Of a stretch of DNA of 24,757 nt, positions 9,122 to 17,715 are shown one piece after another (the first letter of the stretch is position 1; each line of letters begins with the position of its first letter). The notes under the pieces were generated by a model. It made no database searches and had not been told where the DNA came from. It saw nothing but the letters and a program-made list of their open reading frames with translations. The position numbers and the translations under genes are program-made. Location: positions 1-24,757 of the forward strand of contig PDIM01010358.1 in NCBI GenBank assembly GCA_002811675.1, given 5' to 3'. This DNA comes from Ichthyosporea sp. XGB-2017a. Taxonomy: Eukaryota; Opisthokonta; Ichthyosporea.

Positions 9122-10310
9122 TTACTGTTCAGTCTCACTTCTCGCTGGGTCAGATCCTTGAAGGGGTTGTGCTGCAGTCACATTATTTCCACTACCTTGC
9201 AGTGTGGCAATGGACGGGTAAAGGTTGGTTTTCGTACCAACGGAACCGTAAGAATAATTGGTGTTGCTAGCTGCTGTGCCCTTAGGATTTGCTTGTGACA
9301 CTATGTGCTGTCTATTGTTATTTCTTTCGACGTCCTGGTCGCAATAGCTCTTCTTCTTTTTAATGTTCTCATATATATGGATATCGCGCTTCGGAGCCTA
9401 ATACCAAGCGTCTACCATGAATGTATGTCTAGCAAACGTGCCCCAAAGCTACCAAGATAATGAAATTTACGATGAATCGGGTAGGCTAAAATTAGAATCA
9501 TTCCTCTCTTTGGATGTTGCTCTGACTCAAAACAGGTGGGCGCGAATTCACATTACAATCCTTAGGTGCTATTTTTTTGCCAACCCTGGCTGTCTGTAAC
9601 ATCTCCAGAAACAGATGACACATGGACTGACGTAGGGCCACCTCCATTCACTCGACCGCTTCTACTTCTGCTTCCAAAAAACGATTCTCCATTTGTTTTG
9701 CCGTCTACACGGATAGTTCCGCTGGCAGAGGAAGCTGTCCAAGACTTACCATTCACCTGCCCAATAATGAGTTCAACATCTCCACTAGTTGCTTTTACAC
9801 GCACATTGTCACAGCCTTTACGCCAAGAACACTGTAATGTCTCCACTAACTGATAATATCGATGTCATGCGTGGGCACATCTTTCTCAATGAAGTAATAC
9901 TCATCCGTGAAGACATCGATTGCGTGTTCAGCCTTTCCACTTTCGTAAGAGTGTACCTCCAACACCACATCTCCGCTAACTGGACTAGTGAAAAAATCGG
10001 TATGCACCTGATTACGGGAAAACATTTTCTTAGAAGCATATCTGACAACCTTTCCATCCACAGACGGTGAGCTCAAAGCACAGGAGCCTTCCATACGCAC
10101 AGCGTGAGTTAACTTCCGGTCGTCGCTACCGCCCACCCTACCGTGGCCTTTATCGTGCACTCGCACGGAGCTGGTACTATCAAAGCTGCTAGACCATGTG
10201 TAGTCCACAATACTTGCCCTGTACTTCTCGGCCACAACTGAGCAGCTTGCCAGGGATAGAGCCAAGACGCACAGGGGAAACACGAATTGAACACAATTCC
10301 ATTTCATCAT
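9122..10310 (-). pseudogene. Decayed SGDV-repeat surface protein, paralog B
   Basis: The N-terminal 150 codons (start 10310) match the other paralogs: signal peptide, SPSVDGKVVRYASKKMFSRN, then VFTDEYYFIEKD. After DIDI (about 9850) roughly 90 residues of the repeat region are missing; the sequence resumes at VSGDITVFLA and RKGCDNVRV in other frames and continues to VHVSSVSGDV (about 9600). The SQSS-equivalent region and membrane span are badly eroded. About 9122-9370 still reads as a 70-residue tail (NYSYGSVGTKTN ... SETEQ, stop at 9122-9124), resembling the SYGSIP and HSETQ parts of paralog A. The deletion begins and ends at similar SxxGDI motifs, suggesting repeat recombination. It is non-functional as a full protein, although the N-terminal piece has an intact signal peptide and a good TATA box. 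Confidence 0.8.
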
Positions 10311-10878
10311 ATTGTAACTGTAAAGATGAAGATTCTTTTTCTCTCTTTCGCTCTTGGTTTTTTTTTTTTAAAAAAAAGCCTACAAATGTCACTTTTAGCA
10401 AGCGAACAAATCAGCAGCAACAATAAACCAATCAATATAAACACAAAGACAGAAGGCTAGAGAGAAAATCAAAAGTACTTCGTGCAGAGTATATTTTCCT
10501 ATTTATACTAAAATGTTGCACAGAATTTATTTTGACTAAATTTCCTCAGTATTGACAAAAGTACCGTCTGCTGCCGGTATCGTTCGTTTCATTGTACATG
10601 ACATGAATTCGACATGCATGCTGCCAGCTGTCTCTGGGGGTCAGCAGACTCAATGATGCAAAGGCACCACTGAAAACTACACCACACTGTATCCAAAGGC
10701 CGAGTCTTGCTGCACCCACTTCAATTCACTAATTTCTGAATGTCATAGAGGTTTGACCACTGTCTGGCCCAATCTCCTGAACAGCTTTTGTGAAAAGCTC
10801 AATTACTGTAAACAGGGCCGCAACTATGTAATATTGGACACTTTTTTTATTCTTCTTCGCGGGGCAAATGCACTTTTA
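10311..10878. other. Intergenic: leader of paralog B and 3' flank of paralog C
   Basis: Near B it has a GAAGATTCTT element (10328) and a T12/A8 tract (10358-10377), both shared with paralog C. TATAAATA on the minus strand lies at 10500-10507. AATAAA for paralog C lies at 10846-10851. No gene is seen in 10510-10840. Confidence 0.55.
10500..10507 (-). promoter_or_regulatory. TATA box of paralog B
   Basis: TATAAATA on the minus strand, about 190 bp upstream of the B start codon. It is still intact although the gene body is decayed. Confidence 0.5.
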
Positions 10879-12709
10879 CTAAAGTTTTGCATTTGGATGA
10901 TACTGTGATTCAGAATACCCAGGAGGAGGGGGAGGAGGGAGAGAAACACTAGCTGACCCAGCCCCTTGCGGCTGCTGGACAGTGCCCGCTACATTACCCC
11001 GTTTCTCATTTATGTACTGCATGTTTGCAATTGGTTGCGCAGGGTTGTACGTATACTGGGGAGTAGGGCCTTGTTGAGGCTGTATCTGTTGCTCTTGTGC
11101 AGCAAATTCAGGATTAATAGATGGAGGAATTGTTGGAGGGGAAGAGGGGGGGGGCACTTGCGCTCGGGATGCAATAACTGTTACCGTTTCTTTGCACATC
11201 TTTCGTGAATCCTGCTGCCATTGTCTGTGTGGGCACACCATTTCCACACTGAAAATAAGAAGGTGCGCCAACAACCCCACTCTGATTACTATACCCCACA
11301 GGAACGTTACTAGTGCTGGCCGGATTCGTGACATTGGGTGAATATATGCTGCTATTCATCGGGATAGATCCATATGAACCATTGCCGTTGCTCGGAGTTG
11401 TGCCATAGGGACCTATTTGTGGAGCTGCGTATGATGGTCCACTGTTGTTGCTTCGATAGCCTTCATGGTAATAGTTACTCTCTTCGACTTTGCCATACTG
11501 GACTTTCGAGTCTGAAACACAGCAGCAACAGCATCTAATGCATTTCCAGAAAAAGTACAACAAAGCGCCCATAATTATGGCACCCACGGCGAATCGAAAT
11601 ACGCTAAAACCCCTCATCACGCTATTAGATGTACGAAACATACTTTGAATGCTGCTTTGGCTCAGCACAAGTGGAGGCGAGTTTACACTGCAATCCTTTG
11701 AAAGCATTTCCCCAATTCTGGCTGCCCTATTAGAGAATCGCAAGTTGACATCTCCAGAAACAGTTGAAACATGCACCGAGGTAGAGCCACCTCCGTTCAC
11801 ACGACCGCTTCTACTTCTACTTCCAAAAAATGACCCTCCACTATTTTTTCTACCATTGATACGGACCGTTCCGCTAACGGAGGAGGCTGACCAAGATTTG
11901 CCATTCACCTGTCCAATGATAAGATTGACATCTCCACTAGTTGAGCTTACACGCACATTGCCACAACTTCGACGGCAGTCCAAGAATACGGTAATGCCGC
12001 TACTAACACCAGATATCGTAATATCTCCACCAGTGTTTAGTACTGAATTAGTGATGTGGATATTGCCTGAAGTGGTTGAGACTTTTCCAGACAAAGAAGA
12101 ACTGTCCATGTATACGTCTCCCGAAGTTGAAGATACATCCACGTGATTTAATGTTGGCATGTGGCCAATATTAACATCGCCACTAATTGATTTCGCGTGC
12201 AAAGAGCTAGCAACAACATCCCGCATATGGACACCACCAGAGTGAACATACAAATCAATATTATTCATGCGCATATCCTTCCCAATGAAATAATACTCGT
12301 CTGTAAAAACGTCTACTGCTTTTTTTGATTCTCCACTGGCATATGAATGCGCTTCCAAAACCATATCACCACCACTAACCGGGGTGGCCAGAAAATCAGT
12401 ATGCACCTGGTTCCGGGAATATATTTCCTCAGAAGCATATCGGACAATCTTCCCATACACAGAGGGTGACAAATCACAGGAGCCTTCCACATGCACTGCA
12501 TGAGTTACCTTTCGGTCCTCGTTACTTCCCAACACCAACCCGCCTTTATCATGCACTCGCAAAGAGCTGATAGTGCCAGGGGAGGTGCTGGTCCATGTGT
12601 GATCCACAATACTCGCCACATATTTCTCACCCGCGACTGAGCAACTCGCTATCAACAAAGTCAAAACACACAATGCAAGCACGATTTGTACAAAATGCGA
12701 CCTCAACAT
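10879..12709 (-). CDS. SGDV-repeat (DUF4097-like) type I surface protein, paralog C, with homopolymer frameshift
   Basis: From the ATG at 12709 one frame gives 531 residues: signal peptide 1-26, conserved N-domain, SGDV repeats at about 175-325 (ISGDVNI, TSGDVYM, TSGNIHI, VSSGITV, TSGDVNL, VSGTVRI, VSGDVNL), membrane span 368-388 and CIRCCCCC 390-397. The tail contains SYGSIP (445-450) and ends SNNSSIY at 11114. The adjoining frame, open from about 11210 to 10879, encodes a tail clearly homologous to that of paralog A: YTYNPAQP, YINEKRGN, SASVSLPPPP, and a PPGY motif before the end PNAKL. The frames meet at a run of nine C on the coding strand (11146-11154); eight C would join them. It may be a sequencing error, a recent mutation or a slippery tract. 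AATAAA lies at 10846-10851. Confidence 0.8.
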
Positions 12710-13329
12710 AATTTAATTGCAGCAAACAAGATCCTCCTTTCTACCTTTTCTTTTTTTTTTTAAAAAAAACAGCAAATAAATTAAACATATATACAAAAAT
12801 CTAAAGGTCTCTTTAAAAGAACTAAACAGAAACAAATATTGGAAATACAGTACACAGTCAACATGTACAGAGCGAGTCATGAGCGATGTTGCAACATAAA
12901 TGGTGACTTCCTTACAAAACTGCCTTGAATTGTCAACACTCAACAGGGGAGACTTCAATCACATGGTTCCCTAATTTTTATGCGGGCTGTCCGCTTGGGG
13001 TTCTTTTTCACAAATAAGAAGTTTTTGGTTGTCTGTCATTTGTATTGTTTTTGTCTCGTAATTATTATATGCCAATGGGTCAGCTGACAGGCCTGTTTGT
13101 TGGCTTCACGCCCTTTTTGACTGTAGTTTTAAATTTATCTTTAGGTTGTGGTTTCATTCCCTTTTTCCTATAGTTGTAGATCCTTTGAGCTAAAAATTAT
13201 GAGCCAATTTGCGCTGTTCAAGCTATGTACTTAGCTTGTATTACAAATACTTACTTTACTAGACATTTGAGCAACAATACTTACGGGACAATATTGGACA
13301 TAATTGCATTTATTTTTCCATCTACTTGT
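12710..13329. other. Intergenic: leader of paralog C and 3' flank of methyltransferase 1
   Basis: Close to paralog C are CAAGATCCTC (12727), a T11/A8 tract (12751-12769) and an ATATATA patch near 12787. AATAAA for the methyltransferase lies on the minus strand at 13309-13314. The middle part shows no gene or recognisable repeat. Confidence 0.5.
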
Positions 13330-14457
13330 TCACCGTTCGTCTGATTTGTTGCACACCAATATCTGGCAAGAAGGAGTAGGAGTGGCAATGATATCTTCCA
13401 GGTCCCACCCATTCTTCCTAAGGAGTTTTCCCCAGTCTTTGCGTGAACGCTCTCGGCCTTTAATTAGGTTCATAAGCATGTTCACCTTTTTAGTGGCCGT
13501 CCCTGAAGGCGTGACTGGGTCGCCAGGTTCAGGGAGAACACCCTCTACCAATATTAATTTGGCACTGGCTCCGGATGCTTCATGAATGGCTCGGAGAGCT
13601 TTGGCACAATCATCATCTAGGCAGGTATGAAGAATATGCTTCATTAACAACACATCGGGGCTGGCTGGAAAGGTTGAGGCATTGAACATGTCACCAGCGA
13701 CAAACTCCACACCGCTATTTGCATCTTCTGCCTTTGCATGTTCAATCACCTCTTCCAAGTCAAAATTAATACAATTCAGACTAGGATATTTCTCTTTCAA
13801 AGCGGCCAAAACTGTTCCTTTGCTACCTCCGATATCTACAACCTTTGCTCCAGCCTTTGCAAAGGGGGCCCAATCAAACATATCAGTGACAATGGAAGCC
13901 TCGGGGGTAGACAGGTGTGACATAAAGTTATTAAAGTGCATAGCACTGGTGGGATGCTTTGAAAAATATTCATAGAAGCCGCTGTTACTATACGCCCTGA
14001 ATGGCTCACAATCTGCAGGGATGGTCCCTGCCATATACTCAAAGAGTTTTCCCCATGCCCCCCACAAAATAAACGATTCAAGGAAAGACCCACTGGCCAG
14101 AGATGGTTGGTTAGGAACTCCCGTTTGCAGCAATTTGGAACAATCTGTGAGGGTGTACTGAGCAACACGCTCTCCGTCGTAGTCAGTAACACACGACTCC
14201 TCGAAAACTCCCATATTGGATAACAGTGATAAGCTTCTCGCTAGAGAATCCTTGTTCAGATTAGGAAACTCGTCCTCCAGACGTTTTGCAATAGTATCAA
14301 CAGAGCATTTATCTGCGCCAATAGCATCGGGAACACCCAGCATGACTACAGAATGTATCGCCTGACTAATCCAATGACCCTGCATTAGGGCCCGCATTTT
14401 GGAAACTGCCTCTTTTACCTGTTCAGGTCCTATCACTGCCTTTTCAACCCCAACCAT
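13330..14457 (-). CDS. SAM-dependent O-methyltransferase 1 (plant COMT/hydroxyneurosporene-type), altered active-site motif
   Basis: A 375-aa class I O-methyltransferase that would move a methyl group from S-adenosylmethionine to a hydroxyl of a small molecule; the substrate is unknown. A winged-helix dimerisation domain (about 25-110, ISQAIHSVVMLGVPDAIG) precedes the Rossmann core with VVDIGGSKG (206-214), the acidic NFDLEEVIEHA and GDMF. The catalytic His is in KHILH (His 277), but the usual HDWS/TD reads HTCLD. Supporting acids Glu 305 and Glu 336 are present. The ATG at 14457 matches the paralog's start; 56 further in-frame residues upstream are hydrophobic and not shared, so they are left out. 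It is head to head with methyltransferase 2, with AATAAA at 13309-13314. Confidence 0.9.
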   Translation of the reverse strand: MVGVEKAVIGPEQVKEAVSKMRALMQGHWISQAIHSVVMLGVPDAIGADKCSVDTIAKRLEDEFPNLNKDSLARSLSLLSNMGVFEESCVTDYDGERVAQYTLTDCSKLLQTGVPNQPSLASGSFLESFILWGAWGKLFEYMAGTIPADCEPFRAYSNSGFYEYFSKHPTSAMHFNNFMSHLSTPEASIVTDMFDWAPFAKAGAKVVDIGGSKGTVLAALKEKYPSLNCINFDLEEVIEHAKAEDANSGVEFVAGDMFNASTFPASPDVLLMKHILHTCLDDDCAKALRAIHEASGASAKLILVEGVLPEPGDPVTPSGTATKKVNMLMNLIKGRERSRKDWGKLLRKNGWDLEDIIATPTPSCQILVCNKSDER

Positions 14458-15447
14458 CGTACAAAATCTATATGAGAACAAACCAAAAGAGCCAATGTCT
14501 TTTGTTGATTTACAAGCGAGCAAAAACAAAATCACAAAAAAAAAATCTATACCAGCCGTGATAACTGCCGAACGCCAAAGAAAACATCCATTAGCACACG
14601 AAGACAAAACAAAAACAAAACACAAGGAAAAAGAAAGCCAGTGTTCAATATGTGCGAAAGCTCAAAACAAAAAACAAAGCTCAAAATAATAAAGAAACAA
14701 AGCAAACAATTAATTTGCAGCAGACCTGTACTTGGCTTGGTTTACATTTGGATTACTTTGGCGTGGTGAGCAGCTGAGTATTCCGTTTTGTTTTCATTTA
14801 GTCTGAAGTGTTACACCAGTTAACAGTGTCAGGTCATTTACATTACAGCTTTCCTTTGTTCTTGGCACGCCAGTGTACGAATGACGAATCTGTCATAAAA
14901 AGACGATAAAAAGAAGTAAGGCAAAAGCGAATAAACTGAAACTCAATCTGAAGAGACCCGACATCCTTCCATCTCCATCAAGCAATGAGTTGCTTTTATT
15001 ATAGTATTTTAAGATAAACAACTATGTAGAACATAAGAATGACTACCTATCGACAACAACACTAAATTTTACACAAACACTATTCTAAAGTAAAAGCAAG
15101 CTGCATTGAAAATCCCTATATTGACTTGATTTCCCCTTCCTAGAGTCAGTTTTCCTTTTAACATCATCTTTCGTCCCATCTTAAGCACCCAAAATATCCC
15201 TTACAGGACTTTATCTTTGCAAAACAAAAAAAAACAAAGATAAAATTCCTCTACATCCACGTGGATCTTTTGAGATGGATTTAATTGTGGGTTTTTTTTG
15301 GAATTTTTTTGAAAGAAAAAAGGGAGGTCCCGACTCCCGTGTGGTTTTGTTGAGCTACATAGTCTTTGTATTTAAAGCCTCTCATGTGGTCTGTACGTTT
15401 TGCCAGCTGTTCAGATAAAAGCAAGGAGACGTTGCATGTGATTTGTG
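14458..15447. promoter_or_regulatory. Shared upstream region of the divergent methyltransferases
   Basis: A 990-bp gap between two head-to-head paralogs. It is A-rich next to gene 1. A perfect 10-bp inverted repeat with GATA/TATC cores (15210-15219 and 15235-15244) lies about 200 bp before gene 2, and TATTTAAA lies at 15369-15376. No gene is seen: open stretches here are Lys/Gln-rich low complexity. Symmetric regulation of both genes is possible but not shown. Confidence 0.5.
15210..15244. repeat. Perfect 10-bp inverted repeat with GATA cores
   Basis: TTTATCTTTG and CAAAGATAAA are separated by 15 A/C-rich bases in the methyltransferase upstream region. It may be a paired GATA-factor site or a hairpin. 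Confidence 0.6.
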
Positions 15448-16572
15448 ATGACTGGAGTTGAAAAGGCTGTGATAGGACCTAACCAGGCAAGGGAATCCAT
15501 TCCCAAAATGCTGGATCTTATGCAGGGCCATGTGATTAGTCAGGCAATCCATGCTGTGGTTATGTTGGGCGTTCCCGATGCCATTGGCGCAGGTAAATGC
15601 TCCGTGGATACCATTGCGACACGCCTGAAGGACAACTTTCCTAATGTGAATACGGATTCTCTTGGACGGAGTTTGTCGCTGCTGTCTAGTGTAGGTGTCT
15701 TTGAAGAATCCTACCTCACGGCCTTTGATGGGGGGCGTATTGCACAATACTCCCTAACGGACTGCTCAAAGTTATTACAAACTGGAGTTCCCAACCAACC
15801 ATCGTTGGCCAGTGGAGCAATCCATTGGATGGAGCCATGTTTGTGGGGGGCATGGGGGAAACTCTTTGATTACATGTCAGGGGCTCTTCCTGCAGACTGT
15901 GAACCATTCAAAGCGTACAATAAGAGCAGCATTTTTGAGTATTATGCGAATAATCCTACCAGTGCCAAGCATTTTAATAATTTTATGACCCAATTTTCCA
16001 CGCTAGAGATTGGTCTGGTGACTGATATGTTTGGTTGGGGCCCCTTTGCAAAGGCTGGAGCAAAGGTTGTAGATATCGGAGGTAGCAAAGGAACAGTTTT
16101 GGCCGCTCTGAAAAAGAAATATCCTAGTCTGAATTGTATTAATTTTGATTTGGAAGAGGTGATTGAACATGCAAAGGCAGAAGATGCAAATAGCGGCGTG
16201 GAGTTTGTCGCTGGTGACATGTTCAAGGCGGCAACTTTCCCTGCCCACCCGGATGTGTTTTTAATGAAACATATTCTTCATGACTGGTCGGATGATGATA
16301 GTGGCAAAGTTCTTCGTGCGATGCACGAGGCTTCTGGAGCAAATGTCAAACTTATAATGGGAGAAGGGGTGCTCCCTGAGCCTGGCGACCCAGTCACGCC
16401 TTTGAGTACGGCCACTAAAAAGGTGGACGTGCTTATGAACTTGATTAAAGGGCGTGAACGTTCGCGTAAGGACTGGGAAAATCTTCTGAATAAGAATGGA
16501 TGGAAACTTGAAGATATCATTGTCACTCCAGCTCCTGTTTGTCAGCTTTTGGTTTGTGCCAAGGCAGACTAA
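15448..16572 (+). CDS. SAM-dependent O-methyltransferase 2 (plant COMT/hydroxyneurosporene-type)
   Basis: A 374-aa paralog of the divergent neighbour, with the full canonical motif set: N-terminal winged-helix dimerisation domain, SAM-binding VVDIGGSKG (207-215), NFDLEE, GDMF, and the catalytic KHILHDWSDDD with His 278, plus Glu 306 and Glu 337. It should be an active small-molecule O-methyltransferase; the substrate cannot be read from sequence. The ATG at 15448 is chosen over an adjoining GTG. Residues around the SAM core are almost identical to gene 1 even at silent sites, whereas the flanks differ freely. AATAAA overlaps the stop codon (16572-16577). The neighbourhood holds no oxidase, polyketide synthase or other biosynthetic partner. 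Confidence 0.93.
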   Translation: MTGVEKAVIGPNQARESIPKMLDLMQGHVISQAIHAVVMLGVPDAIGAGKCSVDTIATRLKDNFPNVNTDSLGRSLSLLSSVGVFEESYLTAFDGGRIAQYSLTDCSKLLQTGVPNQPSLASGAIHWMEPCLWGAWGKLFDYMSGALPADCEPFKAYNKSSIFEYYANNPTSAKHFNNFMTQFSTLEIGLVTDMFGWGPFAKAGAKVVDIGGSKGTVLAALKKKYPSLNCINFDLEEVIEHAKAEDANSGVEFVAGDMFKAATFPAHPDVFLMKHILHDWSDDDSGKVLRAMHEASGANVKLIMGEGVLPEPGDPVTPLSTATKKVDVLMNLIKGRERSRKDWENLLNKNGWKLEDIIVTPAPVCQLLVCAKAD

Positions 16573-16877
16573 ATAAATTAAAGTAAATGGACTGTTGTTT
16601 GCCTCATGTAAAGCTTCCTCAGCCTTTTGCTATAATTGAGATGCAATATTTCTTCTATTCTTTTGTATCAATTTAGAATCACTGGGCAGATTTCAACAGG
16701 CACCGCTTCCATCCCCATCGCTTTGCCAAAACAGAGCTTACTGCACACCTACTTACGTCTGCGTATAGATTCTCTTGAAGGCTTCTTTCCCTCGATCGGC
16801 TGATTCATTGCCTGGGTCGATCAATGCCTCATTGTTTCATCAACGCAAGTGTCAGCGAGTGTCCCTGTCTCAAACAG
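16573..16877. other. Intergenic between methyltransferase 2 and the lone tRNA-Ser
   Basis: About 300 bp with no gene recognised. The last 15 bases carry the CCTGTCTCAAACAGG leader found before the array tRNAs. Confidence 0.5.
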
Positions 16878-16959
16878 GTTGTCGTGGCCGAGTGGTTAAG
16901 GCGATAGACTAGAAATCTATTGGGCTCTGCCCGCGCAAGTTCGAATCCTGCCGACAACG
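16878..16959 (+). tRNA. tRNA-Ser(AGA), lone copy
   Basis: 82 nt with class II (long variable arm) serine structure: acceptor GTTGTCG/CGACAAC with discriminator G, A box TGGCCGAGTGG, anticodon stem ATAGA/TCTAT, loop CTAGAAA (anticodon AGA), variable arm GGGC-TCT-GCCC. The T stem GCAAG/CCTGC contains an A.C mismatch at 52-62, which also changes the first base of the B box (AGTTCGAATCC). No intron. The trailer has T4 then a T8 run, a good Pol III terminator. It is separated from the other nine copies by the transporter gene. Confidence 0.95.
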
Positions 16960-17715
16960 CCATCTTGGGGTTTTCTTTTTTTTGTTTTGGAAACAAAAAA
17001 AAAAGGGGGGGGCGGAGGCGTACCTGCAGTGCGGTGAGACTTAAAAATTCCCCGGCTTTGGAATTCCCAAAATGCAATGTTAATTTGTCCGTTGCAGTTG
17101 GGACTTCCTCGGTTGGGACCGAGGGTTTGCCGTTTGGGACTTGGGACTTGGGACTTGGGACTTGGGACTTGGGGGCTGGGGCTGGGGCGGGCGGGGGCCG
17201 GCCGCCGGGGTCCGGGGCCTGGGGGACAGTACGTTGACCAGGCCAGCAGGACTCTATAAAACACCCGCGAAATTAAAAGTTGGTCTTTCTACAGTAATTA
17301 TGTTATCCTTTGGGGATCACCGCCCACCGGACGGCCTGTCGGCTGCAAATTTGTGTTAAATTTTAAATTTGTGTTTTGCTATGTAATTTGTTGGCGAATT
17401 TATCTTTTTGTTTCATTGTGCACGATTACTCTTTGTTCCTCGAGTTTAATAGCTCTTTCTTTCTTGTAATTGCATAGTTCTTGCTCCGGAACGGGACCTT
17501 CGGAAGGCAGAGGAAGTCCCCGATTTACCCAAAAAGGAACAATGAAAAGGTAATTAGAACATTGAAAGTAAATTAAAAGTGCAGAGGAAGGTAATTGGTA
17601 AACACTTGAACCATTTTCTTGTCAGCTACAAAAGTGCATAAAGGAAAAGGTCCATTGAACTAATGAAGAACTTACACGGCTTGTTTAGTCAAGAAAGGTA
17701 AATCAACTGATCAAA
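16960..17715. other. Intergenic with G-rich minisatellite, upstream of the POT transporter
   Basis: No gene found. The first 70 bp hold the tRNA terminator and a purine run. A GC-rich block at about 17134-17226 stands out against the AT-rich surroundings. From 17230 to 17715 the sequence returns to AT-rich composition and probably contains the transporter promoter and leader, but no clear TATA is seen close to the ATG. Confidence 0.5.
17134..17226 (+). repeat. TTGGGAC heptamer minisatellite and G-rich island
   Basis: Five head-to-tail TTGGGAC units are followed by degenerate GGGGCTGGGG and GGGCGGGGG stretches. There are more than ten runs of three or more G on the plus strand within 90 bp, enough for G-quadruplex formation. 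The unit differs from the common fungal telomere repeat TTAGGG. Confidence 0.85.

Noticed and set aside
9175-9182. Second CAGTCACA (HomolD-like) box
   Set aside because: It lies inside the tail of the decayed paralog with no ribosomal gene nearby; an eight-base match can occur by chance.
11114-11334. An intron as explanation for the frame change in paralog C
   Set aside because: No convincing donor, branch and acceptor set was found between the frames, and removing one base in the C run joins them exactly.
14458-14625. 56-residue N-terminal extension of methyltransferase 1
   Set aside because: It is hydrophobic, absent from the paralog, and the family start lines up with the ATG at 14457.
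17134-17226. Internal telomere repeat
   Set aside because: The unit is TTGGGAC with a drift to GGGGCT, not TTAGGG or another known fungal telomere unit, and only five exact copies are present.
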